From Boletus sp. NGJ (lineage: Eukaryota > Basidiomycota > Agaricomycetes > Boletales > Boletaceae): a stretch of DNA of 64,000 bases. Shown piece by piece: positions 11,106 through 21,710 of this stretch; position 1 is the stretch's first letter; every line of letters begins with the position of its first letter. The notes below the pieces were generated by a model that had not been told where the DNA came from, ran no database searches, and worked only from the letters and a program-made list of their open reading frames with translations. The DNA lies in NCBI GenBank assembly GCA_019096195.1, contig JAGTXK010000239.1, positions 1,034,752-1,098,751 on the forward strand. The letters run 5' to 3'. A program made the position numbers and the translations under genes.

Positions 11106-12321
11106 CGAGGCGCAGAAATTGGCGGAGATCATCATTGCGAAAGGGTGATGTTTTTGGCGCAGCAGCAGCATTGCAGATGCAGATGTTCTTTGAACGAATG
11201 AGATATGTAGATCGTATCCCTTAACCTGGTGTTTCGATTTTACTGACATGTATTTACTGCCAACGTCGATCTCAACTAGGTACACATAGCCTTGTTGACA
11301 ATTCGCATATATTATGTCGTGTTCGAGGGGTTTTGAAACGATCGAGTAATAAGAAACAAGTTGTTGATTCGAGCGTATTAGACAAAATTCTACAACACTA
11401 GACCACATTTATACTAGGACAAGGCCACGACCGCCCGGGAGGAACTCGTATCACAAACCCAGACGAAATCTGCTCTCGAACGTGTTTTGTAACTTATCTT
11501 GTACTGTACTGTATAAAGTTTATCGCGGAGATTTGATCATCGAGCGGTGTTTCAACTATATCATACTTTCGTACAAAAAGCAATTGGGCAAGCGATAAGC
11601 GAATTCAGACCAACACCTCGCTCACCCACCACCGAAAAAAAAAAAGAGATCGCCTTCCTGTCCTCGAGGATATCGTTGAATCCGGTGAGACGTCGACTGC
11701 GACATATCCCTGGTTCAACGAATTCTTGACGGACTCTGGTATGTACCCGCCCAGACCTTTGTCTTAAATTTTTTTTGCCTCGGTAATATTTAAAGACATT
11801 CTCGTCGGCTGTTCAGTAGCCCCGTGGGTGTCGTTGAGTCCGGCGAGATGTCGACTGCGACATATCCCCGGACTTTACGAGTCCTCGATGGGTTCGGATA
11901 TGTATGTACGTATAATACAACGCCTCTGTTCAGTCTGAACCATCTTTTGTAGTTCAATTGCATTCGCGTCGTTCAACCGTGTACAAGGAAGGGCCATGGA
12001 AACGTCTCGTCTCGTCTCTCTCTCTTGTTATCGTGATGGATACCATCGATCGCACCGATCTTTCACATGGTCCGCGATCTGTCTTTTTCGGGGATAACGT
12101 GGGCGGAGGGGGGAAGGCGAACGTTCACCGAGTCACTCATAAGCACGGTGGATACTCATGCACATGGTTAGTACTCGGTCGCCAATCCTAGTCAGCGCCT
12201 ACGTCGCACGCCCAGTTGGATCAACACAGTTACATCTTCGTGGCGTCCACGCTTGAAACCCAGCGGTCATATTTACTTCCAGCGCCATTCTTGGTAGAAA
12301 TTATCTCGATCGAGTGTGTGC
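11106..12321. other. Intergenic region with a direct repeat; no convincing gene
   Basis: Several ORFs under 80 codons are present but none shows domain sequence. The notable content is the pair of related segments listed separately. An A-run near 11635-11645 and AT-rich stretches fit a terminator or promoter region. Confidence 0.4.
11669..11902 (+). repeat. Two imperfect direct repeats of about 75 nt
   Basis: Unit one (about 11669-11738) and unit two (about 11827-11902) share CGTTGA.TCCGG.GAGA.GTCGACTGCGACATATCCC, and each ends at a GTATGTA that resembles a splice donor. One frame of each reads VESGEXSTATYP. The copies could be duplicated short exons of an unknown small gene or simply a local duplication. 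Confidence 0.5.
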
Positions 12322-12393
12322 GCCCGCTTAGCTCAGTGGTAGAGCGCGTCACTCGTAATGATGAGGTCGGTTGTTCAATCCAGCCAGCGGGCA
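12322..12393 (+). tRNA. tRNA-Thr (anticodon CGU), second copy
   Basis: A 72-nt cloverleaf with a fully paired acceptor stem (GCCCGCT/AGCGGGC), D arm GCTC-AGTGGTA-GAGC, loop CTCGTAA with anticodon CGT and T arm GGTTG-TTCAATC-CAGCC. A TTTTTT terminator follows about a dozen bases downstream. It differs from the 7.4-kb copy by only a few bases, mostly in the acceptor and anticodon stems, and lies on the opposite strand. Confidence 0.93.
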
Positions 12394-12840
12394 TCAGTCA
12401 GGCCCTTTTTTAAAAATTTTATTCGCATGCTGCTTATGTCCACTATCTGAGCCCATCTATTCGACGCATATTTCGTTGCAGGGATCATAGCTGCTGTGCT
12501 GGATTTCGCGGGCAGATATGATATTGGGAAAAAAAAAAACATTTGGTATACTATACAAATTTCAGTCGAGATACGAACGAACGAACGAAACGAAACGAAA
12601 AAAAGGGGGACACACGGAAAAGATACATGTCATCGAACAACACCTTCCGAGAATCGACGAGACAGAGGGAACAAGGACAAAAACGAGATGCAAAAAAAAA
12701 CAACCTGCGCGCTCGACGCGTTCCTAAATAACGTCTGGTGCGTGCGCACACGGGGGTCAACGACCAAGGTCCCCTCTGCCCCGTGGAGTGAGACTCGGGT
12801 GGAGGGTGTGACACAAGGGTGAGAACGCCGCGTGGGATCT
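12394..12840. other. Intergenic, purine-rich simple sequence
   Basis: The stretch 12575-12610 holds GAAC/GAAAC microsatellite-like runs and 12696-12705 an A-run. No gene is visible; it probably includes the 3' region of the minus-strand gene that follows. Confidence 0.4.
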
Positions 12841-15800
12841 CTACGTCTCTTCAAAGACATACAACCCGTCCAACTCACCACCGTTCACCAACCCCGCCCT
12901 GAGCGTCCCGATTCCCCCATCGGCATCCACGTCCACGTCCACACTCGTCACCGTCACCGACGACGGTGGAGACGCAGACCCCGTCACAGGCGTCGATGTC
13001 GACGTCGATGTAGAGCGCGGGGATCGCGACGAACGCAACACCTTGTCCCCGCGCTCGCTCGTGCGCGTACAGGCACCCCGGCGCTTGGACGGCGATACCG
13101 ACACCGAGGACCCCTCCATGCGTAACCGCTTCTGCTGCTTATCCTCCCCCGTCGATCGCGGACTCGCACCCTCGCTCACTTCGAGTTCTTCAGAGGATCG
13201 TTTCCGTTGACGTGAAGCCGGCGTTGTTGTTGCGTCGAGCATTTCCTTTCCTGTTCCCGTCGCTGTTGTTGTTCCACCACGCGTCGACATGTCTGGCACG
13301 GTCGTCGTACGAGAACCCTTTACCGCATTGTCTGGTGTCGTTCGTTCCTCACTCCCAGGAGCTACCTTGGCCCTCTTTGGCGGTGTACCCACACGTGTCC
13401 CACCACCTGCAGTTCCAGCATCACTAGTACCTGGACCACCCGGGACAGCATCCCCCTCTAGGTCATCCGACGACCGCTTCCGTGGGTTCAGTCTCGGCGG
13501 CGCAATTTTTATGTGTGTGTGAGGATGAGTGGGGGTGTGAGGACGTGCATGCACGTGGGCGCCTGCATCGACAGATGAGTCTTCGCTCTCCTCCTCCTCC
13601 TCCTCTTCTTCCTCGTATTCTTCATCTTCATCTTCATCTTCGTCTTCGTCTTCATCTTCGTCTTCATCTTCCTCCTCCTCCTCCTCTCCTCCTCCTCCTC
13701 CTCCTCTTCATATACTTCCTCCTCCTCCTCTTCCTCTTCCCGTGCCAACACATGCCTTGGAACCGTATGCACTTCCTCGAGCGTAATCTCTGGTGGCTGA
13801 CGTCCTTGCTGAGCCCCGCGTGCGTGGGGATGTGATTGGTCCACGACAAACGCCTGTTGGTTCGCGTTCGCATTGCTGTTTGCATGGCCATTCGAACTCG
13901 GAGCCTGTCCTTGGCTCGGTACCGTATGTCCCGCCGCCATGTTCGCACGTACCGTCGCCCGTTCACAAATCGTACACCGACAGTGATACAACGGCGCACA
14001 AGCTTCTCGCCATACCTGTCGCATTACGTCACATCCAAATGCCACACAAACGAAAAACAGCATACACGTACGTTTTTGAATGCCTCGAGGCTATACTGCG
14101 GCATGTGCGCCAGCGTCACGGGGATGTATGGGATGGGGTGGATTAACCGCGGTGAAGGGAGAACCGGCGAGATGGGGATCGGAATGACCACTGGAGGTAG
14201 TGGCTGTTTCCGTGCTGTTGCATCACGCTCGCCCGTGCCTTTGTCCTTTTCGTGCGCAGGGGGAGGCGACGGTGTCGTTTGCAACGTCGTCGTGCTCAAC
14301 ACTGGGCTTGTCGTATGGGATCCACCGCTCCGCGACGATGCACTGCTTGCCGAGTCTTCCTCCCGCTCCTGTTCGCCGTCCCTCTCACGTCCCCTTTCCC
14401 TCTTCGCTGCGGATGCCGCATCCCGGTCACGGTCCCGTTGCAATCCACCAGTAGCCCAGTCCACTCCATCAAACCATATCCCAGGTGCCTTTATCTCGGA
14501 CAACACTTCCTCCAGCCCCATCCTCGCTACCCGAGTCGCTGGATCCCCGGCCCCGACGACTCCACTTGTCCATTCCATCACACACTTGCGGACAAGGTTC
14601 GTCATCGCTGGAAGTAGGATCAGTCGGAGTTGTTTTTGGTAGGCGTGGTAGGCTTGTTCACAGAGTGCAAAAGAAGGGGGAGCGTGCGCGCGGACGGTGG
14701 TTAGGCGGGGGTGGCTGTCGTCACCATTGGACCCGTTAGAGTCGTTGGATACGGGGGAGGTGGGAGAGGTGGGAGTATTAGGTGAAGCAAGGGACGTCGG
14801 AGTCGCCAAGGCAGCCACAGAGGAGGATGTCACAGTCCAAGGACATGGATGCACAGCTTCGACGCGCACCGTCCGACGAACGGCACACCCCTCACGCACG
14901 TCTTTCGTCCGGATCTGGCTCGCTCTCCGTATCTTCGCCTGCGTCGCGGACACCCCCGCCTGCGGGCCATGCGTAGCCGTACCACTGATCAGCCGGATTG
15001 CACCAGTGTCCGTCGAGGATGCGTGTGCGTGCCCAATCGGCGATGGCGAGCTCACGCACACCGCCAGCATCTTCTGTCAACGAGAGCAGCTCTGGGTCTT
15101 CGTCCTCCTCTGAGCCCTCATACTCTGAGGAGTACGCGGACCTCGGAGAGGGCGACCGCGAGCGCTGTACAGAGCGTGGCGAGGGCGGTGAAGTCGAGGT
15201 GCTGCGATCAGGACTGTTCGTCTCTCCGACAACGACAGGGTGGTGTGCAGCACCGGCGCTAGGGGGATTGTGCGCAGAAGCATGTTCGGCGGCCTGATTG
15301 ACGATGGGGGTGTGAGGTGTAAAGTCGACGCCCATGCCCTCGCCAGCCCAGCGTGTTGCTGCGACGGCCTGTTCCATGAGTTCGGGCATTTTAGTCTGGG
15401 AACGGAGCCAGAATTTTTCCCGCGCCACGGCAATCACTTCGGAAATCGACCCCTCGCCAAGGTCTATAAACGCGTCGACGGTTTGACGCGTCTCCCAATC
15501 CGCAGACGCGTATTTCCAGGGGGGATAGCGGGATTGGGTGGTACGATCTTTAATGGAAGTGGAACGAGACGAGTTTGGGACGAAACGCGGACCTCCGACG
15601 GCTTCGCGGTCGCGAAGACTTGTGGAGATGCGTTGCCATAGCCATTCACTGCGACAAGAACGGCAAGTCGCATCAACATTGGGCCAAGTCTCATCATCTT
15701 CGTTGTCTGCACAGCATACCATGAGAGCAGGATTGAGAGGGGTGGTGTAGGGGGTGTAAGTGGTGACGCCCATGTTGAGCTGGGCTGGTTGACCGTATGG

Positions 15801-16693
15801 CTGGTGGTAGGGGGTGAAACGGACGGTGTTTCCATGCATGTCGAACTGGGGGTCGGTTTCGGCAGGAGGAGCTTCACGGAGACATAGACCACAGAACGAG
15901 TTTTTACGGTGATCGCGGCAGAGAGCGATGGAGCCCAGTGTTGGAGTTATGTGGGTTCTCCTTGCGACAGCAAGCCCGACGGAAGAGAAGGGGGAGTTAA
16001 TTCGACAGACAAAGCAAGAGCGGGCGGTCATTTGACGAAAGTGACGAAAGGGGGATATTCGATATGGGAGCTGAAGATGAGCAGGGGCAGCACCGCCTGC
16101 TGCGCCGGAAAGCGGAGGTTGGGGACGGACGTATTGATAATGGGCGAGAACGTCATGGGGATCGAGGACGGCACAGGCCTTGTTCCAAAACAAGTGTGTC
16201 TCGACTGGGACACGAATAGGAGAAAAGGATAAGCGCGTCTGGAAGAGGAAAAGGGCAAACGGGTACATACGCGCTGCCGCCCAGGTTGGGGTGACCTGCA
16301 TGAGCTTTTCGAGAGCAATTGCATCACGAAAGGTGGCGTAGACGATTCTGGGATGCCAGAGTTCCTTTGCGTCCCAAGTGAGGGGGCAATAGCTAACAGG
16401 CTGGAGGTCGAGGAGATAGTGTGTCGCAACGGCCCTGATTATGGAGCATTGGATATGCGGGAGGATGATGAGAGTGGCGCGGACTTACCTGACGAGTTCT
16501 GGTGGTAATTGCTGCCAAGATCTGTGGGTATACTTGCCCTTGTAGATGTGATCGCGGGGAGAGAAAGTTGAGGGTCGTTGTAGGGGCCGACGAGGAGGGG
16601 GTCAAGTGAGCCGGGTGGATTATCATTTTGGCCCGCGCAGTGTGACCTGGCCGTGATTAGCGTACGAACGACAGCCGGGGGAAATCCAGACAT
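12841..16693 (-). CDS. Large conserved Agaricomycete protein of unknown function, Cys-rich, disordered tail
   Basis: Joined exons read YTHRSWQQLPPELVRAV, HYLLDLQPVSYCPLTWD, KELWHPRIVYATFRDA, then a Cys-rich part with SCFVCRINSPF, CRDHRKNSFCGLCLREAPP, VCCADNEDDETWPNVDATC and CRSCRSEWLWQRI, which could bind zinc. Further on are DWETRQTVDAFIDLGEGSI, a Ser-rich stretch, WIEF-like GIWFDGVDWATGG, MPQYSLEAFKNV spliced to WREACAPLYHCRCTICERA, then a Glu/Asp-rich and a basic Ser-rich tail. A 43-nt intron near 14840-14886 and one near 13990-14060 keep the frame. I recognise the LPPELVR..THYLLDLQPVSYCPLTWD block as conserved among mushroom-forming fungi but know no function. The first exon is not settled: ATG at 16693 (MSGFPPA) is a guess, because the frame before YTHRSW is interrupted. 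A frame change in the (GAG)n tract near 13685 needs explanation (see findings). Confidence 0.65.
13585..13760. repeat. CTC/GAG and CTTCGT trinucleotide tract in coding sequence
   Basis: The plus strand shows runs of CTC and of CTTCAT/CTTCGT. On the coding minus strand they give Glu and alternating Glu-Asp stretches inside the large unknown protein. One CTCTCCT irregularity near 13684-13690 shifts the reading frame. Confidence 0.85.
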
Positions 16694-16960
16694 GCTGTGA
16701 CGACGTCGTGTCACAGCCATCACACTTTCACACGGTACAGCCACAGCGCACGGACCATCCCACCACGTGATGTGGACAATAGGGATCTTATCTTATCTTA
16801 TCTCGGACAATAGCAGTTACGTCTGATCTCGTAACCATCGACCGCATCGCCTAAATATCCGTCTCTCCCCTTCTAGAGTTCCATTTCCATGGTTATCCAC
16901 TGTCAAGACATTATGAGCGTCCGTTTCATCTCACACCTTTTCGTCCGTCGTAAACAATCC
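16694..16960. promoter_or_regulatory. Divergent promoter region with a TTATC microsatellite
   Basis: This stretch separates the minus-strand unknown gene from the plus-strand PH gene and must hold both promoters. ATCTTATCTTATCTTATC at 16787-16804 is a short tandem repeat, a GATA-type run on the other strand. Confidence 0.4.
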
Positions 16961-18131
16961 ATGCAGGCCATGGCCCCTCCCTCCCCTGCACAATCCCTCC
17001 CTCCGCCCCCTCCCCCACCCAAAGACATCGTCTTTCCGCAGACAACCGACACTGATCCCCCCAGGGGCGTCATGAAACCCCTCCCCATCCCCCAACACGA
17101 CCACGTTATCCACCACGCCATGTCCTCTACAGATGACCATCTCCACTACCCCGCCGCCTCCACCCCACCACCGCAAGCCCCGACCAGGGTCATCCTCCAG
17201 GGCCGCGTCGACCTCTCCCCCCGTCTTCGTCTCTCCCCCGAAGAACGCCTCAAGCGCCGAGTCTCCGCCCAACGTCGTCGAGAACGTGAAGAACAAGAAG
17301 CCCTCCGCGAAGAACAAGAACACCAAGCACGTCGAAGACGCGAGAAGGAAGAGTCAGAACAGAGGGCACGCGAAGACGAGGAACGCAGGAAGGCCATCCT
17401 CCGGGACCAGCTCCGGCAGGCTGCCGCACGCAAGGAGAGAGAAGAGCGCGAAGCCCAGTCCACCGAAGAACGTCGTCTGCATGAGATCAAGGAACGAAAA
17501 CAGATGGCACACGAACGTAGATTACAGTATACCCGTGAAATGCAGAAGTGGCGACGCGAACAGATTCGTCGGGCAGAGTCCGAGTCGAGTGAAAAGGAGG
17601 AGGAACGCAAACGCTTGGCGGAAGACAGACGGTCTCGGATCGCACGCCTTAGCGAGGTAGTACTCCAGGACGGGTCCACCGAAGTATTCAACGGATGGGT
17701 TACGATACAGACACCTGACCATCTCGCGTGGAAACGTCGTTATTTCATGTTTGATCTTGCACATTCGCAGTTGTCCCTCTGCAAAAATCAGCGGGTAAGC
17801 AGGACATATCTGCCCCTGCCAGTGTATGCGCATATACTCACGTCTGTCCTGCGTCTGTCGCAGGATTCCACCCGCTCTGTGGACCTTGTTCACTTGGACG
17901 GTCGCGTCGAGAGCCTCAACGAATGGTACGAAGGCTTCGAAGAGCTGGAAGCCATCCCACACTCGCTTGCTGTCAAGTTTGTTGACGGACCCGACTTGGC
18001 TGATGTACGCAGATACCGAGCAAGACAAGGCACGTTCTGCATTCTCCCGTCTTGTCGACGCACCGTCTCACTCGCACATACAGGACAGGTTGCTCGTTCT
18101 CCTCAGTGAGGCGGCAGGCATCATCATATGA
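16961..18131 (+). CDS. Coiled-coil PH-domain protein with an apparent frameshift
   Basis: The start at 16961 (MQAMAPPSP) is preferred over an upstream in-frame ATG at 16889 because Pro-rich N-termini are usual here. A Pro-rich N-terminus is followed by a long charged helix (about residues 95-230: EERLKRR, REREEQEALREEQEH, RRREKEESEQR and so on), then a PH domain: EVFNGWVTIQTPDHLAWKRRYF, LSLCKNQR. After the intron 17795-17863 come DSTRSVDLVHLDGRVESL and HSLAVKFVDGP. The expected end of the PH domain, TWLMYADTEQDKARSAF, continues in the next frame to a stop at 18129-18131. One surplus C in GGACCCGACTTGG (17986-17998) accounts for the change. Without that base the protein is complete, about 370 residues; as written it runs to a stop at 18109. 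PH domains bind phosphoinositides, so a membrane-linked scaffold is likely. Confidence 0.8.
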
Positions 18132-18698
18132 CGATTAGATTACTCCCTGAACCTCTTATGATTTATCTCTATGTAGCTATATTATAGTACTGTATGCGTC
18201 TTTCAGGATACCCATTTCAACGAGGATTCACCATTGTTGTTGTCGTATTCTGTGTTTCATTACTCCCCTGCAAGTTGATACAGGGTAAGGTACCACCGCA
18301 TGTAAACATCACGTGCGTAAGTGTTACTTCAAGTCCGACAAAGTTCGAACGTTCAGCGGCTGTGGCTCACAAGAATGCCGTGTTGACTGCCGATCGAGCG
18401 GCTCTTGAGGCAAACAAGGCACATGCTGCAAATTTCTAATGGATATAGCTGGGATATAGGATATAGGATACATAGAATAATTCATTTCAATCCCAGCCTC
18501 CTTGTTTCAGTGGACTCCTCATTCATATCGAGCCAAGTGCAAATTCTATCTCCGCTATACACAGCAATCACGGCACCTTAAACTGTGCACACAGAGTCAC
18601 CTCACGTGATGTTGAATGAGATTTCGCATATTGCCTGAGTACAAAGTTAAGTAGAAGTAGTACAAACACAACAAACCCGCCAGTCTCCAGTAAGTACG
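18132..18698. other. Intergenic; possible 81-codon ORF at 18194-18439
   Basis: The plus-strand ORF 18194-18439 starts with a hydrophobic segment (FTIVVVVFCVSLLP) and ends in AAVAHKNAVLTADRAALEANKAHAANF-like helix-prone sequence; it could be a small secreted or tail-anchored protein, or part of a spliced gene. TATAT motifs lie just upstream. I could not recognise it. Confidence 0.25.
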
Positions 18699-19838
18699 TC
18701 AAACGATCGTCACCGTCAACAATGCCACAACGCCATCCTGTGAAATACCTCAAGAAAAGCCAAGCATCAGTCCAAACGGTTGGTGAACAAAAATGAGTAC
18801 ACACCGTGATTGATACCATTCGAGCCAGACGCCAACAATCCTGTGATATCCTGCGCTTGCGTGTTGTACGACACACCTCCAAAGCTCGTTGATCCTACCG
18901 CGCCTGCAACCAGGTTGTTCCTGCCAGCGTAAGTTCGGGTCAACACCAATAGATTGCAAACCAAAGGGGAAGAGGTAATGATGGGGAACGCATGGCGTAC
19001 CTGCCAGTGTCATACCCGTCCGGTTGGATATTGTGGTTGTTCGTCGCGGACTAGTCAAACACCATTCAATATCAAAAGTGGGACATGCTGCGATGTCTGC
19101 CTTACCTCTTCCATGGATACGCTGCCGAAACGTCGATGCCACAATAAACGATCACATTCTCTCTCTCAAAAAAAGGTACAACACCGCATCACTCACGCTA
19201 AAAACAACGCGCCACTGTTCGCCGACGGGCCGTTTTGGCGAAAGACCCTATCCAAGAAAGTGCCGGCGATCAGCAAATCAGGATCACACCACACCACCAT
19301 CCAAACACGTGAACCCACCGAAAATGATTTCCTCCAACCAGACTCTCCCAACACGTTCCGGCGATCGGATTGTCATAATCTTGACGCAACTCGATCGTCT
19401 GAGCGACTGGCCCGTTACCATCACCGAGGTTAGCCGTGAAAGCGGCCCCAATATGGATCCCGGCACATTCTGTGGAGCTGCAGGAAAGCTTTCGCTTGAG
19501 ATGTTGCCCCACACCCAGACACGCCAAAAAAAAAGACAAGACGTACAAACCAATTGCACGGGCATAGTTGACGATTCCGTCGTCCGTCAGCACAGCCGCC
19601 GAGCTTTCACCCGAGATGATGACCTGCCAGAGTGTCCTCATCAGAAAAGCGATTACTACATAAGGAGACACGGAGATCGACGAACATTCAAGGGTTCACC
19701 ATAGCCATCTTGGGCGTCGAGGAGCATAGAACCGCCGCTCGCGGTAGGAGTATAGAAGGGGACGCTCTGTGCCGCGCCGAGGGTGAACAACGCTGCGAGT
19801 CCGGCCATCATGGCCAAGGTTGTCTTGAGAGCGTGCAT
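18699..19838 (-). CDS. Secreted protein of a conserved basidiomycete family, function unknown
   Basis: Exon 1 (19838-19686) begins with a signal peptide (MHALKTTLAMMAGLAALFTLGAAQ) followed by SVPFYTPTASGGSML. Splicing in frame adds VIISGESSAAVLTDDG, NYARAIG, then ECAGIHIGAAFTANLGDGNG, QTIELRQDYDNP, TCWESLVGGNHFR, VFRQNGPSANSGALFLA, VSMEE, QPDGYDTGR, NNLVAGAVGSTSFGGV, GLLASGSNGINHG and finally ISQDGVVALLTVTIV before TGA at 18699-18701. Every junction has GT..AG ends and the pieces form one continuous domain, so the gene looks intact. I recall this domain from many Agaricomycete secretomes without a known activity. It lacks a catalytic motif I could name. A TATATATA run lies upstream near 19921. 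Confidence 0.75.
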
Positions 19839-21093
19839 TTCACTGAGAACAGAAAGAAGAGGAGTGGTTGGGCGAGGTTGAGATCGATTCCGGAGGATTA
19901 TGGGCTCGAAGAACGCGACCGATATATATACTGTTATACTGTGTACCGTCTTGATGGGCTAATGGGGATCGCGTGCACGAACGTGCTCACTCCATGCTCA
20001 GACGCTTCGATCACGCATGCTTCTGAGACGTGGTACCCCAAACGGGTGGTCCCGGACAACAGGTGAGGTAGCTTGGGCCAACGTTGTCATCGTCGCACTC
20101 ATCAGGCCATCCTGTGATAAACGACGTACCCCTGGGATAGCCACCGTGTCATTAATGATTGAGTGCTGATGATGGAGTAACTGAGAATAGACTAGGAGAC
20201 CCACCTCAGTGACGCCGGATTGAGATCGCACTACCAATCCAGGCCCAGGAAGTGAACGCGGTAGCGTTAGCGTACTTACCCACGCGAACCGTAGCACAAA
20301 TATAGTATCGCATCGTTGCTGGATTCAGTAACGTACTCCCGCAAGTCCAGCTGGGCCGGGCTGGCACATATGCCTCTCAGAACACACACTCGCCTATATA
20401 TCAAACAATGAATGAGGATGCACGTGTGTCAGGATCCAAGAACATGCTCCTTGCGATGCCACTCAACCGAGTACATACCAGGTTGAAACGTGTACATGCC
20501 AGTGGGAGTATCCCAAATCCGACTTTTCTGTCATTTTAACGAGGAACCACTACGCCGGTGTCGGACTGAACGATCAGGTCCGACGATCCTCGCTATCATG
20601 GAATGGATTCAGCATCCGAGTCGCAGCTCGCAACGCGTGGTTTGTTGTGTTATCATCGCCCTTGCTCGAAGCTTGAGTTGTCTTGAACAGCGTACGAAAC
20701 TTGGACATCTGGGTTAGCTCCGCATTAACCTCGCTTTGGGGCCCGCATTTCCTAAGAGAGGAAGAAGGACTTGCCAGGAGAATGTGTTGGGACTTGCACG
20801 TTTGAAAACGTCCATGTGGTCACCGTTCACGTTCAGGCTTGTCTTGTTCCTGCCAATCAGTAAACTTGGAATGGCCCTGACAAGCCCCAGTGAGGGCCTG
20901 AAGGCCTGACGAGTGGAGAGCTGAAAATGGGGTGTCGGAGTTTGACAGTAGCAGACCTAGTCTGGTGACTAGATCCATAGAGCGGTCTGGTCACCAGAGT
21001 CAGACCAGTGAGGCTCTCTCTCAGAAAGCAAGACACCATGGTACGAGTTGTCCCCTCGTTGGTAGAGTTCCTCACAACTGTTGCGACGTATAG
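19839..21093. other. Intergenic; no supported gene
   Basis: Only short ORFs without domain sequence occur. The first 120 bases hold the promoter of the secreted protein gene, including TATATATATAC near 19921-19931. Confidence 0.4.
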
Positions 21094-21710
21094 GTGTCGG
21101 TAGGCATCTTTGACAGATATTTGGATGGAGGTTTGACGATCTCGGCACCACGATTCGACAGCGTCTTTGTAAAGTCCAACAGGCGGCGCGGCGCACGAAG
21201 GTCATTCCTGAATATGGTTGACAGTTCCACCCAGACGATGGATATGATGACCGAACGCATCACTGAATGGCTCTCGGATACCGGTGAGTTTGAACTCCAT
21301 CAACACGTTGCATGCGTATAAATCATAATGATCATTCGTTTGTCCAGCGAGCTTTAGGTCAGATTGATGCTTCCGATCACCAGATGCATCCGATTCCCAA
21401 AGGTTCTGCGAGTTTGAATACAGCGTCCTACGTTACCCCAGAAATTTTCGACTCGGAGGCAAGTTCGTCAGTATTCGCGTGTCACGCATCGACACGATCG
21501 ACAAATATTGTCATGTGTCATTGCGGAGTCGCTTGTGACGGCGCTCAAGCGCTCAAGCTTCACCATGAAGCACTCCGGCGTGTACACTTCGCTTCATGTA
21601 TAGTGCATTCCACTTGCCATCGAACAGCCAAGCCTCTTCACCATCTGGTTAACTTTTTCCAACTTCAGGTTCTTGCACAGACCACATCTAACATTATTTC
21701 TCAGGCATAA
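21094..21710 (+). CDS. Hypothetical protein with a Cys/His-rich segment
   Basis: Two ORFs join in frame: 21094-21282 (MSVGIFDRYLDGG..., ending TEWLSDT) and a second from 21354 (ALGQIDASDHQ...), using donor GTGAGT and an acceptor CCAGCGAG. The second exon contains MCHCGVACDGAQALKLHHEALRRVHFASC, spaced like a degenerate C2H2 finger. No homologue is known to me. The gene could be real and fast-evolving or a chance ORF pair. Confidence 0.3.

Noticed and set aside
13482-14063. Plus-strand ORFs opposite the large unknown gene
   Set aside because: They are translations of the reverse of Glu- and Ser-rich coding repeats.
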